IMG/VR virus record: IMGVR_UViG_3300009703_000046
Coordinates: 1-37,869 of that record
Strand: one strand, 5' to 3'
Origin: a virus
Length of the DNA stretch: 37,869 nucleotides
Both the position numbers and the translations under genes were made by a program. Under the pieces are notes generated by a model. The model ran no database searches. It worked only from the letters and a program-made list of their open reading frames with translations, and was not told the DNA's origin. This document shows, piece after piece, positions 14,008-21,585 of this stretch. Position 1 is the stretch's first letter. Each line of letters starts with the position of its first letter.

Positions 14008-16164
14008 ATGGCCGAAAAAATTGTAAGTCCTGGTGTATTTGCGAATGAAATAGATCAATCATTTTTACCCGCCGCTATTGGGGATATCGGTGGTGCAATA
14101 ATTGGACCAACTGTAAAGGGACCAGCTCTCGTACCAACAGTAATAACATCATATTCAGAATTTCAACAAATATTTGGAGACTCATTTAAAAGTGGATCCA
14201 ATTATTATCAATATTTAACATCGCATACTGCAGAAAATTATTTAAAACATTCAGGTAAATTAACCGTCGTTAGAATATTAGATGGTTCATTTAATGAAGC
14301 AACAGCGAGTGTTGCAATTACCGGTAGTGTTACAGGTGCTACTTTTGCTAGTGGTTCATTGACAATTGTTGGTTCATTTGGTCAAACCGCGGAAGATGAA
14401 GTACAAATTACTGTTGGTGGGACTGAATATAGATTTATAGCAGCTGATCCAGACGGCGGTATTCCAGTAGATAGTTCGCCAATATTTTATCATAACACAG
14501 GATCGACTGCAGCAGATTATTTAGATCAATTGGTATCTGAAATAACTAACGCAGAAATAGGGGTTATTGCTGTTGATGGTGCAACTGAATTGATTTTATC
14601 CGGGTCAACAGCAGGAACGCACGGTAATAGTATTACAGTTGATACTGGGTCCGGTGCAACATTTAGTGATGTATTAGCATTAGAAGGTGGTACCGATGCT
14701 ACATCAACCGGAACATCATTTAAATTGCATACAATCGCTGATGGTGCTATAATGAATAATGCTGGGACGTCCGGTACAAATAATACCTTATTATCAGGAT
14801 CAAAGCATAATTTAAGATGGGAAGTATCAGCTATTAATGAAAAGAAAGGTACATTTACATTATTAGTTAGGCAAGGTAATGATACCATTAAACGAAAACA
14901 AATATTAGAAACTTGGAATAATTTATCATTAGATCCAAATTCTAATAATTATATTGGCAAGCGAATTGGTGATTCAAAATGGGCAATCAGAGGAACAACT
15001 TCAGATCCATATTTGCAATTGAGCGGCTCATATCCAAATAAATCAAAATATGTTTGGGCGGAAGTTTTAGAACAGACCGTTGATTATTTAGATGAAAATG
15101 GAAATGTGAGAGTTCCAAGTGCATCGGGATCATTACCTAAAGTTGGTAGTGGATCAGCTCATGGTGCATTTGGTGAAGGTGATAATGGATATGCTGGATT
15201 TGATGCGCTTGGAAGTCCGCAAGGAACAAAAAGTGGTGTATATAGTTTCTATGATAAAATCGATGGAACTGATTCTCAAGGATATACTCCCACTGATAGT
15301 ACAACCGGCGATGGTGGGGTAGCATATACACAAGCATTAAATTTATTATCAAATCAAGATGAATATGATATTAATATGATTATGTTACCTGGTATTTTAA
15401 GAGATGTACACACATCGATTATTACAAAAGCAATTGATGTTGCTGAAAATAGAGGTGATACATTTGTAGTTATTGATCCAGTGGTATACGGATCATCATT
15501 AACGGATGCAACCACGCAATCAGAAGCAGTAGATACTAATTATGGTGCAATGTATTGGCCGTGGGTACAAGTTCCTGATAACCAAACAGGAAAAAACAGA
15601 TGGGTTCCACCATCAGTTGTAATTCCTGGAATATATGCATTTAATGATAAAGTTGCTCATCCGTGGTTTGCACCGGCTGGTTTGAATAGGGGTGGAATTG
15701 ATACTGCAATTCAAGCTGAACGTAAATTAACACATTCAAACAGAGATGATTTATATGAATCAAGTATGAATCCAATTGCTACATTCCCAGGGCAAGGTGT
15801 TACTGTATGGGGTCAAAAGACTTTACAGAAGAAAGCATCGGCACTTGATAGGATTAATGTGAGACGGTTGTTAATTAAAGTTAAGAAATTTATTGCATCA
15901 AGTTCAAGATTCTTAGTATTTGAACAAAACAATGCTGCAACGCGAAGACGATTTCTTAATATAGTAAATCCATTCTTAGAACAAGTTCAATCAAATAGCG
16001 GGTTAACTGCATTTAGAGTTGTAATGGATGAAACAAATAATACACCGGATGTGGTTGATAGAAATATTTTATATGGACAAATATTTATACAACCAACACG
16101 TACGGCAGAATTTATTGTTCTCGATTTCACGGTACAGCCAAGTGGTGCGACGTTTCCTGAATAA
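14008..16164 (+). CDS. 18: tail sheath protein (gp18-like)
   Basis: A 718-residue contractile sheath protein (T4 gp18 has 659). The N-terminus SPGVFANEIDQSFLPAAI is the standard sheath opening, with a GPAxxPT segment (GPTVKGPALVPTVI). Residues about 110-240 form a repetitive, Gly/Ser/Thr-rich surface insertion. The C-terminal half holds the conserved core: NMIMLPGILRDVHTSI, WPWVQVPDN, WVPPSVVIPGIYAFND, PWFAPAGLNRGGI, and the last domain RINVRRLLIKVKKFIASSSR plus VLDFTVQPSG. It surrounds the tube and contracts on infection. Strong ribosome binding site (taggagaac) and its own promoter-like element and leader hairpin. Confidence 0.95.
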   Translation: MAEKIVSPGVFANEIDQSFLPAAIGDIGGAIIGPTVKGPALVPTVITSYSEFQQIFGDSFKSGSNYYQYLTSHTAENYLKHSGKLTVVRILDGSFNEATASVAITGSVTGATFASGSLTIVGSFGQTAEDEVQITVGGTEYRFIAADPDGGIPVDSSPIFYHNTGSTAADYLDQLVSEITNAEIGVIAVDGATELILSGSTAGTHGNSITVDTGSGATFSDVLALEGGTDATSTGTSFKLHTIADGAIMNNAGTSGTNNTLLSGSKHNLRWEVSAINEKKGTFTLLVRQGNDTIKRKQILETWNNLSLDPNSNNYIGKRIGDSKWAIRGTTSDPYLQLSGSYPNKSKYVWAEVLEQTVDYLDENGNVRVPSASGSLPKVGSGSAHGAFGEGDNGYAGFDALGSPQGTKSGVYSFYDKIDGTDSQGYTPTDSTTGDGGVAYTQALNLLSNQDEYDINMIMLPGILRDVHTSIITKAIDVAENRGDTFVVIDPVVYGSSLTDATTQSEAVDTNYGAMYWPWVQVPDNQTGKNRWVPPSVVIPGIYAFNDKVAHPWFAPAGLNRGGIDTAIQAERKLTHSNRDDLYESSMNPIATFPGQGVTVWGQKTLQKKASALDRINVRRLLIKVKKFIASSSRFLVFEQNNAATRRRFLNIVNPFLEQVQSNSGLTAFRVVMDETNNTPDVVDRNILYGQIFIQPTRTAEFIVLDFTVQPSGATFPE

Positions 16165-16184
16165 ATCAAATCAATAAATAAAAT

Positions 16185-16225
16185 AAAAAAAAGCCGTCAT
16201 TATCAAATATGAGGGCTTTTTTTTT
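16185..16225 (+). terminator. rho-independent terminator after sheath gene
   Basis: Stem AAAAGCCgTCAT / ATGAgGGCTTTT with one mismatch and an 8-base loop, ending in nine or more T. Confidence 0.85.
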
Positions 16226-16233
16226 GTATTTTT

Positions 16234-16250
16234 CAATATTTATATATGAA
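16234..16250 (+). promoter_or_regulatory. putative phage promoter element before tube gene
   Basis: Reads caatatttatatatgaa, placed between the sheath terminator and the tube gene, 33 bases before the start codon. Confidence 0.5.
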
Positions 16251-16282
16251 TTTATACTGTTAATATTAAACGGAGAAGTTAG

Positions 16283-16771
16283 ATGGCAGAATTATTAGAA
16301 GCAAATGATGTGATGTTTACGGCGTTTGAGCCAAAACTCAAAAATAGGTTTATAATGCAAATAGATGGTATCCCAGCATATACTATCAAATCAGTTGCAC
16401 GTCCGAGTATTGATTTTGATGAAGTTGAATTAAATCATATGAATACTAAGCGTTGGGTAAAGGGTCGTGGTCAGTGGAACACTTTAGATATAACTCTATA
16501 TGATCCAGTTGTTCCATCAGCAGCTCAAGCTGTAATGGAATGGATTCGATTGGGGCATGAATCTGTAACTGGTAGAGATGGGTATTCAGATTTTTACAAA
16601 AAAGATGTCAGTATTAATGTATTAGGTCCAGTTGGTGACATTGTTGAAGAATGGACACTTAAAGGCGCGTGGATTAAATCTGCTAATTTTGGTGATTTAT
16701 CATTTGATGATGCAACTCAAGTTGAGATAACTGCAACATTAAGATATGATTTTGCAATATTGCAGTTTTAA
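16283..16771 (+). CDS. 19: tail tube protein (gp19-like)
   Basis: A 162-residue protein, the same length as T4 gp19 (163). It shows the tube-fold pattern: NRFIMQIDGIPAYTIKSVA, RPSIDFDEVELNHMN, a WNTLDITLYDPVVPSA strand-loop (T4 'FDDWTVTVMND'), VMEWIRLG, EEWTLKGAWIKSANFG (T4 'KEIEIKGLWPTNVG') and VEITATLRYDFA at the end. It polymerises into the inner tube through which DNA passes. It directly follows the sheath gene, as in T4. Confidence 0.9.
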   Translation: MAELLEANDVMFTAFEPKLKNRFIMQIDGIPAYTIKSVARPSIDFDEVELNHMNTKRWVKGRGQWNTLDITLYDPVVPSAAQAVMEWIRLGHESVTGRDGYSDFYKKDVSINVLGPVGDIVEEWTLKGAWIKSANFGDLSFDDATQVEITATLRYDFAILQF

Positions 16772-16791
16772 TAAAACGAGGAGATAATAAA

Positions 16792-17799
16792 ATGAAACTA
16801 ACTAACTTTAAATTAAGAAAAGCCATTCGCGAGATAATAACTGAATTGGATTTTAAAGATCAAGATGCATTTAAAAAATATAAATCTAAACATAATATGA
16901 GAAGTTCTACAAAGATTACTATTGCGGGCAACGAAACGACTGTTGGTACTGCCACTGGTAAGGGTAAGTCTGATGATATATCGGGAAATCAAACATCTAA
17001 ATCTGAACAAAAGAATAAATTAGTTAAGTTAGCATCAAATGCGAATACTATAGGTATTGAGGGGATGACGGCCGTAGCATCAATAACGGGCGATCCCAAC
17101 TATTCAGATATATCTAAGGCATCAAATATGTATGATTCCAATAAAGAGTTGATAAACCCAACATGGAAATATAAGCATGCATTAAATATGGCAACCGCAA
17201 ATAATCCTAAACAAAAAAAACAGCTTAAAGCATTGGATCGTGAACTATTTAACTCATATTCTTTGCATGATGTTGAGGTGAAAATTGCAGCACGAAAATT
17301 GAAGGGTGAACTGTCTTCAAAATTAAATGCGAAAGGGTTAAATGCTAGTGCGAAATCAAAATTAACTGCACAATATGATAAGCGAATATTAGATTCGAAA
17401 AATAAAATAACCAAAAAACATATAAAACAAATAACACCTAAACTGAAAAATGTCATGTCAGTTTTAAATAAAATTGCAGATCATCATAATATACCCCCTG
17501 ATGCAGATTTTATTCGTAATGAAGTCAAACCTGCGTATATTGCACAAATGCAAAATAAATCAAATCCCAAATCAACGGCAAAATCAATGGCATCTGCTGT
17601 GAAGAATATAGTTTCTAGTTATAAAAAAAGTGAGAAAAGGGGCAACGAAAAGCGCGGGATGGATAATGTCTATGATGATATACATGATTATATGAGAGAT
17701 GACTTGGGGATGCACCCTGGCGATAAAAAATGGGATGGTGTGATGAATAAGTTAACTACTAAAATAATGCGCCAACTTTCGACTAAAAAAACTAAATAA
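16792..17799 (+). CDS. basic protein with MKLTN leader, possible packaged protein
   Basis: A 335-residue, lysine-rich, probably DNA-binding or packaged protein. Its N-terminus MKLTNFKLRKAIREIITEL is a diverged form of the leader of the genes at 130-1711, with I12-R13-E14 and I16-T17-E18 as possible (I/L)-x-E prohead cleavage sites. After about residue 100 it is helical with many Lys (RILDSKNKITKKHIKQ), ending DKKWDGVMNKLTTKIMRQL. No enzyme motif is seen. The gene takes the place that portal gene 20 has in T4 after the tube gene, but it does not resemble a portal protein. Excellent ribosome binding site (gaggag). A terminator follows. Confidence 0.65.
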   Translation: MKLTNFKLRKAIREIITELDFKDQDAFKKYKSKHNMRSSTKITIAGNETTVGTATGKGKSDDISGNQTSKSEQKNKLVKLASNANTIGIEGMTAVASITGDPNYSDISKASNMYDSNKELINPTWKYKHALNMATANNPKQKKQLKALDRELFNSYSLHDVEVKIAARKLKGELSSKLNAKGLNASAKSKLTAQYDKRILDSKNKITKKHIKQITPKLKNVMSVLNKIADHHNIPPDADFIRNEVKPAYIAQMQNKSNPKSTAKSMASAVKNIVSSYKKSEKRGNEKRGMDNVYDDIHDYMRDDLGMHPGDKKWDGVMNKLTTKIMRQLSTKKTK

Positions 17800-17808
17800 A
17801 CATATAAG

Positions 17809-17840
17809 AAATCCTCAATATTTTTATTGGGGATTTTTTT
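17809..17840 (+). terminator. rho-independent terminator
   Basis: Stem AAATCCTCAATA (17809-17820) / TATTGGGGATTT (17825-17836) with a 4-base loop and one G-T pair, then a T run. Confidence 0.85.
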
Positions 17841-17844
17841 ATTT

Positions 17845-17863
17845 TATATATTTATATATAAAT
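17845..17863 (+). promoter_or_regulatory. putative phage promoter element before lysozyme gene
   Basis: Reads tatatatttatatataaat: both TATTTATA and the sense T4-late-like TATAAATA are present. It abuts the ribosome binding site (gagg) of the lysozyme gene, so the leader would be very short. Confidence 0.45.
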
Positions 17864-17876
17864 AGAGGTTTTAAAT

Positions 17877-18359
17877 ATGTCAAAAAAAGTAACATTTGAA
17901 GAAATAATAGAAACGGTTTTAGCACATGAAGGTGGTTATGTCAACGATCCAACAGATTTAGGTGGTGAGACGAATTGGGGGATTACAAAAAGATTTTATC
18001 CGACTGTGGATATAAAGAACTTAACTCGAGAACAAGCAAAAAAGATTTATCATCAAGATTATTGGAAACCAGCAAAATGCGATGAAATCCCACCGAGATT
18101 GCGACACATTTATTTTGATATGTGCGTCAATCAAGGAAGAGGGACTGCGGTAAAAGTTTTACAAAGAGCTGCAAATGCAATGGGTGGTGATTTAAAAGTT
18201 GATGGTGGAATGGGACCAAAAACAATAAACGCGATACAGAATGTTGAGGTGGATAGAGTTAGATGCTATAGACTTAAACATTATTATGATTTAGTTAATA
18301 AAAAACCGGAACAAGAAAGATTCTTATACGGATGGTTTAGAAGAGCAATGGGAGTATAA
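17877..18359 (+). CDS. peptidoglycan muramidase, GH108 type
   Basis: A 160-residue lysozyme of the GH108 type. The catalytic motif E18-G-G-Y (VLAHEGGYVNDPTDLGGETNWGI) is complete, followed by the family's IYHQDYWKPAKC, FDMCVNQG and a C-terminal peptidoglycan-binding-like segment VDGGMGPKTINAI. No signal peptide or membrane segment is visible, so release would need a holin, or the enzyme is a virion-associated tail lysozyme. Its place directly before baseplate hub genes makes a tail-associated role attractive, as for T4 gp5, but the protein lacks the gp5 needle domains. A soluble endolysin is the alternative. Confidence 0.85.
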   Translation: MSKKVTFEEIIETVLAHEGGYVNDPTDLGGETNWGITKRFYPTVDIKNLTREQAKKIYHQDYWKPAKCDEIPPRLRHIYFDMCVNQGRGTAVKVLQRAANAMGGDLKVDGGMGPKTINAIQNVEVDRVRCYRLKHYYDLVNKKPEQERFLYGWFRRAMGV

Positions 18360-18361
18360 TT

Positions 18362-19114
18362 GTGGTAGAAAAACAAGAACATCAATATCCAAGTGAAATG
18401 ATAGATTTGCCAAGTGAAGGTAGATTATATCCAAAAGACAATCCATTATCAGATGGTAAAATTGAAATTAAATATATGACAGCAAAGGAAGAAGATATTC
18501 TAACATCCCAGAATCTTATTAAAAAGGGTATTGTAATAGATCAATTATTAGATTCTCTTATATTAACAAAAGATATTTCTGTTGATGATTTAGTATTAGG
18601 AGATAAGAATGCTGTTATGGTCGCAGCAAGAATTTTAGCTTATGGTCCTGAATATGAATGTGAGATAGAAAATCCAAATACAGGTAAAACATTTAATCAT
18701 GTTTTTAACTTAGCAGATTGCCCATTTAAAAAAATACCAGATGATATATTTGGTAATGAATTTGAAATTAAATTACCCGTTTCAAAAACCAAAGTTGGAT
18801 TTAAATTGCTTACTGGCAAAGAAGAAAAATTAATTGATTCTGAGTTGAAGAATATTAAAAAAACTGGAACTCAAATTAGCCCGGAATTAACAACTAGATT
18901 AAGGCATACTATTACATCAGTAGATGGTGATGGTAGTATAAATGTAATTAATCAATTTGTTCAAAATATGCTTTCAAGAGATTCATTAGCATTAAGAAAA
19001 CATATCAATAAAATATCCCCTGATATAGAACTTATTCAAGAAATAGAAATTGAAGGAGATTCCGTCAAGGTTAATGTACCAATGACGGTAAACTTTTTTT
19101 GGCCTAACTCCTAA
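18362..19114 (+). CDS. 26: baseplate hub protein of T4 gp26/gp51 family (GTG start)
   Basis: A 250-residue protein starting at GTG 18362, two bases after the lysozyme stop. The N-terminus (PSEMIDLPSEGRLYPKDNPL, then IEIKYMTAKEEDILTS, NLIKKGIVIDQLLDSLI) is the hallmark of the T4 baseplate family that includes gp26. A central region YGPEYECEIENPNTGKTF resembles the metal-binding-like segment of these proteins, though with only one early Cys. It ends VNVPMTVNFFWPNS, the FFWP-type terminus. gp26 is needed for hub assembly. The last codons include a run of seven T (19094-19100) at which a second frame opens (next entries). Confidence 0.8.
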   Translation: MVEKQEHQYPSEMIDLPSEGRLYPKDNPLSDGKIEIKYMTAKEEDILTSQNLIKKGIVIDQLLDSLILTKDISVDDLVLGDKNAVMVAARILAYGPEYECEIENPNTGKTFNHVFNLADCPFKKIPDDIFGNEFEIKLPVSKTKVGFKLLTGKEEKLIDSELKNIKKTGTQISPELTTRLRHTITSVDGDGSINVINQFVQNMLSRDSLALRKHINKISPDIELIQEIEIEGDSVKVNVPMTVNFFWPNS

Positions 19115-19319
19115 ACACCAACCACAAATTCATAATGAAATATTTGAATTAATTTATTTCGGAAGTGGATTCACACACTCAGATGTTTATAATATGCCAG
19201 TATATTTAAGGCGATTTTATTATAAAAAGCTATCAGATACTAAACAAAAAGAAAATGACGAAATTCAAAAGGCAAAGCAAAAATCTAAGCCGTCAAATAT
19301 GAAATCAAGATTTGGTTGA
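19092..19319 (+). CDS. 51: gp51-like baseplate hub assembly ORF without own start (frameshift extension of gp26)
   Basis: An open frame of 75 codons overlapping the end of the gp26-like gene in the +1 (equivalently -2) frame. Its upstream in-frame stop is at 19089-19091. It encodes LTPKHQPQIHNEIFELIYFG, GFTHSDVYNMPVYLRRFYYK and then a charged helical tail ending in KSRFG. The VYNMPVYLRRFYYKKL block looks like a real conserved phage motif. No ATG, GTG or TTG precedes the conserved part; the first ATG (19194) lies inside the motif and has no ribosome binding site. The simplest reading is expression by ribosomal frameshifting at the T7 run, giving a gp26-51 fusion, as in tail assembly chaperone pairs of other phages. 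Confidence 0.6.
   Translation, partial: TFFGLTPKHQPQIHNEIFELIYFGSGFTHSDVYNMPVYLRRFYYKKLSDTKQKENDEIQKAKQKSKPSNMKSRFG
19094..19100 (+). promoter_or_regulatory. candidate ribosomal frameshift site (T7 run)
   Basis: The gp26 frame reads aac-ttt-ttt-tgg across seven T. A -2 slip on TTT, or a +1 skip, enters the 19092-19319 frame. The overlap between the two frames is exactly here, since the second frame's upstream stop ends at 19091. A homopolymer sequencing error is the alternative. Confidence 0.5.
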
Positions 19320-19336
19320 TAATTTTTCATATCTTT

Positions 19337-19352
19337 TATATTTATATATGAG
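19337..19352 (+). promoter_or_regulatory. putative phage promoter element before tail assembly unit
   Basis: Reads tatatttatatatgag, 18 bases before the ATG at 19370, with tggag as ribosome binding site in between. Confidence 0.45.
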
Positions 19353-19369
19353 TAAATGGAGAAAACTTT

Positions 19370-19627
19370 ATGTCAAAGAAAAAATCATATATGAATAAAT
19401 CCAATCTGTTAAGTGAAGGATTTTTCGATAAAATATCTCAATTTTTTAAAAATAGGCCAAAAGTTGATGGTAAGAAGAAATTGGGAATATTGAAATCTTT
19501 AAAATTAGCGCTCAATGTTTCTGGTTTGAATAGTTCAATCAGTAATTATGAAAAATTAATCAAAAAGCAATTGGGTGATGATTATCCTGATTTACCAAGA
19601 TTTAAACCGTCGGATTTCATAAAATAA
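19370..19627 (+). CDS. small basic protein with possible prohead cleavage site
   Basis: An 85-residue basic protein. The N-terminus SYMNKSNLLSEGFFDKISQF contains L14-S15-E16/G17, which fits the (L/I)-x-E prohead protease rule, so it may be another head-packaged protein with a removable leader, though different from the MKLTK type. The rest is helical (LGILKSLKLALNVSGLNSS) and ends PDLPRFKPSDFIK. No known domain. It heads the tape-measure unit just after a promoter-like element. A tail assembly factor is the alternative. Confidence 0.6.
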   Translation: MSKKKSYMNKSNLLSEGFFDKISQFFKNRPKVDGKKKLGILKSLKLALNVSGLNSSISNYEKLIKKQLGDDYPDLPRFKPSDFIK

Positions 19628-19635
19628 GGTAAATT

Positions 19636-21573
19636 ATGGCTAAAAATTTAACAAAAGCACAAGAGAGATTACTTAAATTAAAGCAAGCTGAACAAAATCT
19701 CAACGATCAACTAATATCAGATGCTGAAGAGTTGGTAGATTTGGGCGGAAAATTAACTGATATTCAACGAAAGCATATAAGTGATTTAAAAGTTGAAAAA
19801 ACTCTTAGAATTGAAGCGGTATCTTTAGAAAAACAATTAACTAAACAATCACAATCTTCAAATGTAAAAAAATCAAAAACAGCCTCTTTAGCTAAAGCAC
19901 AATTAGATTCTTTAAAAAAATCTTTAAAAACTAATGATATAACAACTGAACAATTTAAATCTCAAGTAACTATCATTGAAGAAATATCTTCAGGTAGAGC
20001 TACTTCAGCTGAAATTCAACAAACTATAAATGATTTGGGTGAAGATGCTACAGAAGAAATGAAAGCATATTTGACGCAGGCTAAAAAAACTGCAAAAGTT
20101 CAAGAATTATCAAAAGAGCTTACAAGTGAAATGGATAGTATTTTTAGCGGAATGGGTTCTAAGATAAAAGGATTTATGACTAACCCATTAACAGCGGCAG
20201 TTGCTATATTACTTACATTCAACGCACAACAGGAAGCTATAGCCGATCAATTTGGTGCTATAGGCGTAACCGAATTTAGGATAGAATTAGCTGAAGCATC
20301 GCAAGAATTTGTTAAATTGGGATATAGTTCAGCCGAGGCTCAAACTACAATATCATCCATAGCTAATGACTTTGGAATGGGAGTATCTCATGCGGCTCAT
20401 ATGGCAGATGAAGTTGCTGATTTAGCTAAATCTACAGCAACATCCGTTTCGGATAGTGCAACGCTGGTTGGTTTATTTACAAAAACACAAGGTTTAACTG
20501 CTGAACAAGCTATGAACTTGTCAAAATCTGCAGTGGCTTTGGCTAATGCTAATGATGTAGCGCCTGATAAAGTTTTGAATGATGTAGCTAATAATACTGA
20601 AGCGTTTGCTAAATTTGCAAAAGATGGTGGTGGAAACCTTTTAAGGGCAGCCATTCAAGCTAAAAAATTGGGAACAAATTTAGGCACCGTGGCTGGTATT
20701 ATGGATAATATGTTAGATTTCCAAAGTTCAATAGAATCTGAAATGAACGCATCAATAATGATTGGGAGGCAACTTAATTATCAGAAAGCTCGGGAATTGG
20801 CATTAAATAATGATATTGAAGGTGCTATGTCTGAAATAGTTTCACAATTAGGTGATGAAGAAGAATTTAATAAACTAAATGCATTACAGAGAAAAGCATT
20901 AGCATCATCGATTGGTGTAAGTGTGGATCAGATGGCAAAATTTGTATCTGCTGAAAAAGAAGCACTTACTTTATCGGGTGCTTTATCTACTGCGGCCAGT
21001 GAAACTATAATACCGGAAAAAACCCTTACTGCTACTGCTCAAGTTATTAATGATTTAAAATCTATTGGGATGGAATTAGCTGAATCCGTTGGACCTGCAT
21101 TTAATAGTATTTTAAAATTTGTATCAGGAATAACCGGATTTTTATCAGAAACTAAATTATTATTACCTGCAATTGGGGTTTTATTAGGGGCCATGATAAC
21201 AAAATCGGCAGTATTATTCGCATTACAAGCAGGTCTGACTTATGCTAAAGGTGCAGCATTTTTGGGCCCAGGTATATTACCGGCATTATTAGCGGCACCG
21301 GTAGTTATCGGTGGGTTAGTTGGAACGATGATGAATGTGGCTTCAGCCAAAGAAGGTGGTATCACATCACAAGAAGGTTTGGTTAATGTCCACCCGCAGG
21401 AAGCTATCATTCCAATTGAAAAATTGGGTGAAATGATTGATTCGTCTATGAAACCTGTAAAGGATGAAATATCTATGTTAAGGCAAGAAATGAAAGGTTA
21501 CTTTGGGTTTGGCGGAACGGCCGTTAAGGGTATTGGAAAATCAGTTGTCGGTGGTATAGAAGCCGCCACATAA
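19636..21573 (+). CDS. 29: tail tape measure protein (gp29-like)
   Basis: A 645-residue protein (T4 gp29 is 590). Residues 1-150 are long coiled-coil helices (KAQERLLKLKQAEQNLNDQL, LEKQLTKQ). A hydrophobic segment near 180-195 (NPLTAAVAILLTFNA) is followed by an Ala-rich helical middle with a pattern common to tape measures (YSSAEAQTTISSIANDFGMG, KTQGLTAEQAMNLSKSAVAL). Further hydrophobic stretches lie near 495-560 (LLLPAIGVLLGAMI, LPALLAAPVVIGGLVGTMM), before the typical EGGITSQEGLVNVHPQEAII segment and a C-terminal helix. Tape measures occupy the tube lumen and set its length. Its order after gp26/51 and before tube-cap-like genes agrees with T4. Confidence 0.85.
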   Translation: MAKNLTKAQERLLKLKQAEQNLNDQLISDAEELVDLGGKLTDIQRKHISDLKVEKTLRIEAVSLEKQLTKQSQSSNVKKSKTASLAKAQLDSLKKSLKTNDITTEQFKSQVTIIEEISSGRATSAEIQQTINDLGEDATEEMKAYLTQAKKTAKVQELSKELTSEMDSIFSGMGSKIKGFMTNPLTAAVAILLTFNAQQEAIADQFGAIGVTEFRIELAEASQEFVKLGYSSAEAQTTISSIANDFGMGVSHAAHMADEVADLAKSTATSVSDSATLVGLFTKTQGLTAEQAMNLSKSAVALANANDVAPDKVLNDVANNTEAFAKFAKDGGGNLLRAAIQAKKLGTNLGTVAGIMDNMLDFQSSIESEMNASIMIGRQLNYQKARELALNNDIEGAMSEIVSQLGDEEEFNKLNALQRKALASSIGVSVDQMAKFVSAEKEALTLSGALSTAASETIIPEKTLTATAQVINDLKSIGMELAESVGPAFNSILKFVSGITGFLSETKLLLPAIGVLLGAMITKSAVLFALQAGLTYAKGAAFLGPGILPALLAAPVVIGGLVGTMMNVASAKEGGITSQEGLVNVHPQEAIIPIEKLGEMIDSSMKPVKDEISMLRQEMKGYFGFGGTAVKGIGKSVVGGIEAAT

Positions 21574-21585
21574 TGGAGAATTAAA

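Noticed and set aside
15119-15352. Alternative frames on both strands inside the sheath gene.
   Set aside because: They lie within the strongly supported sheath coding region.
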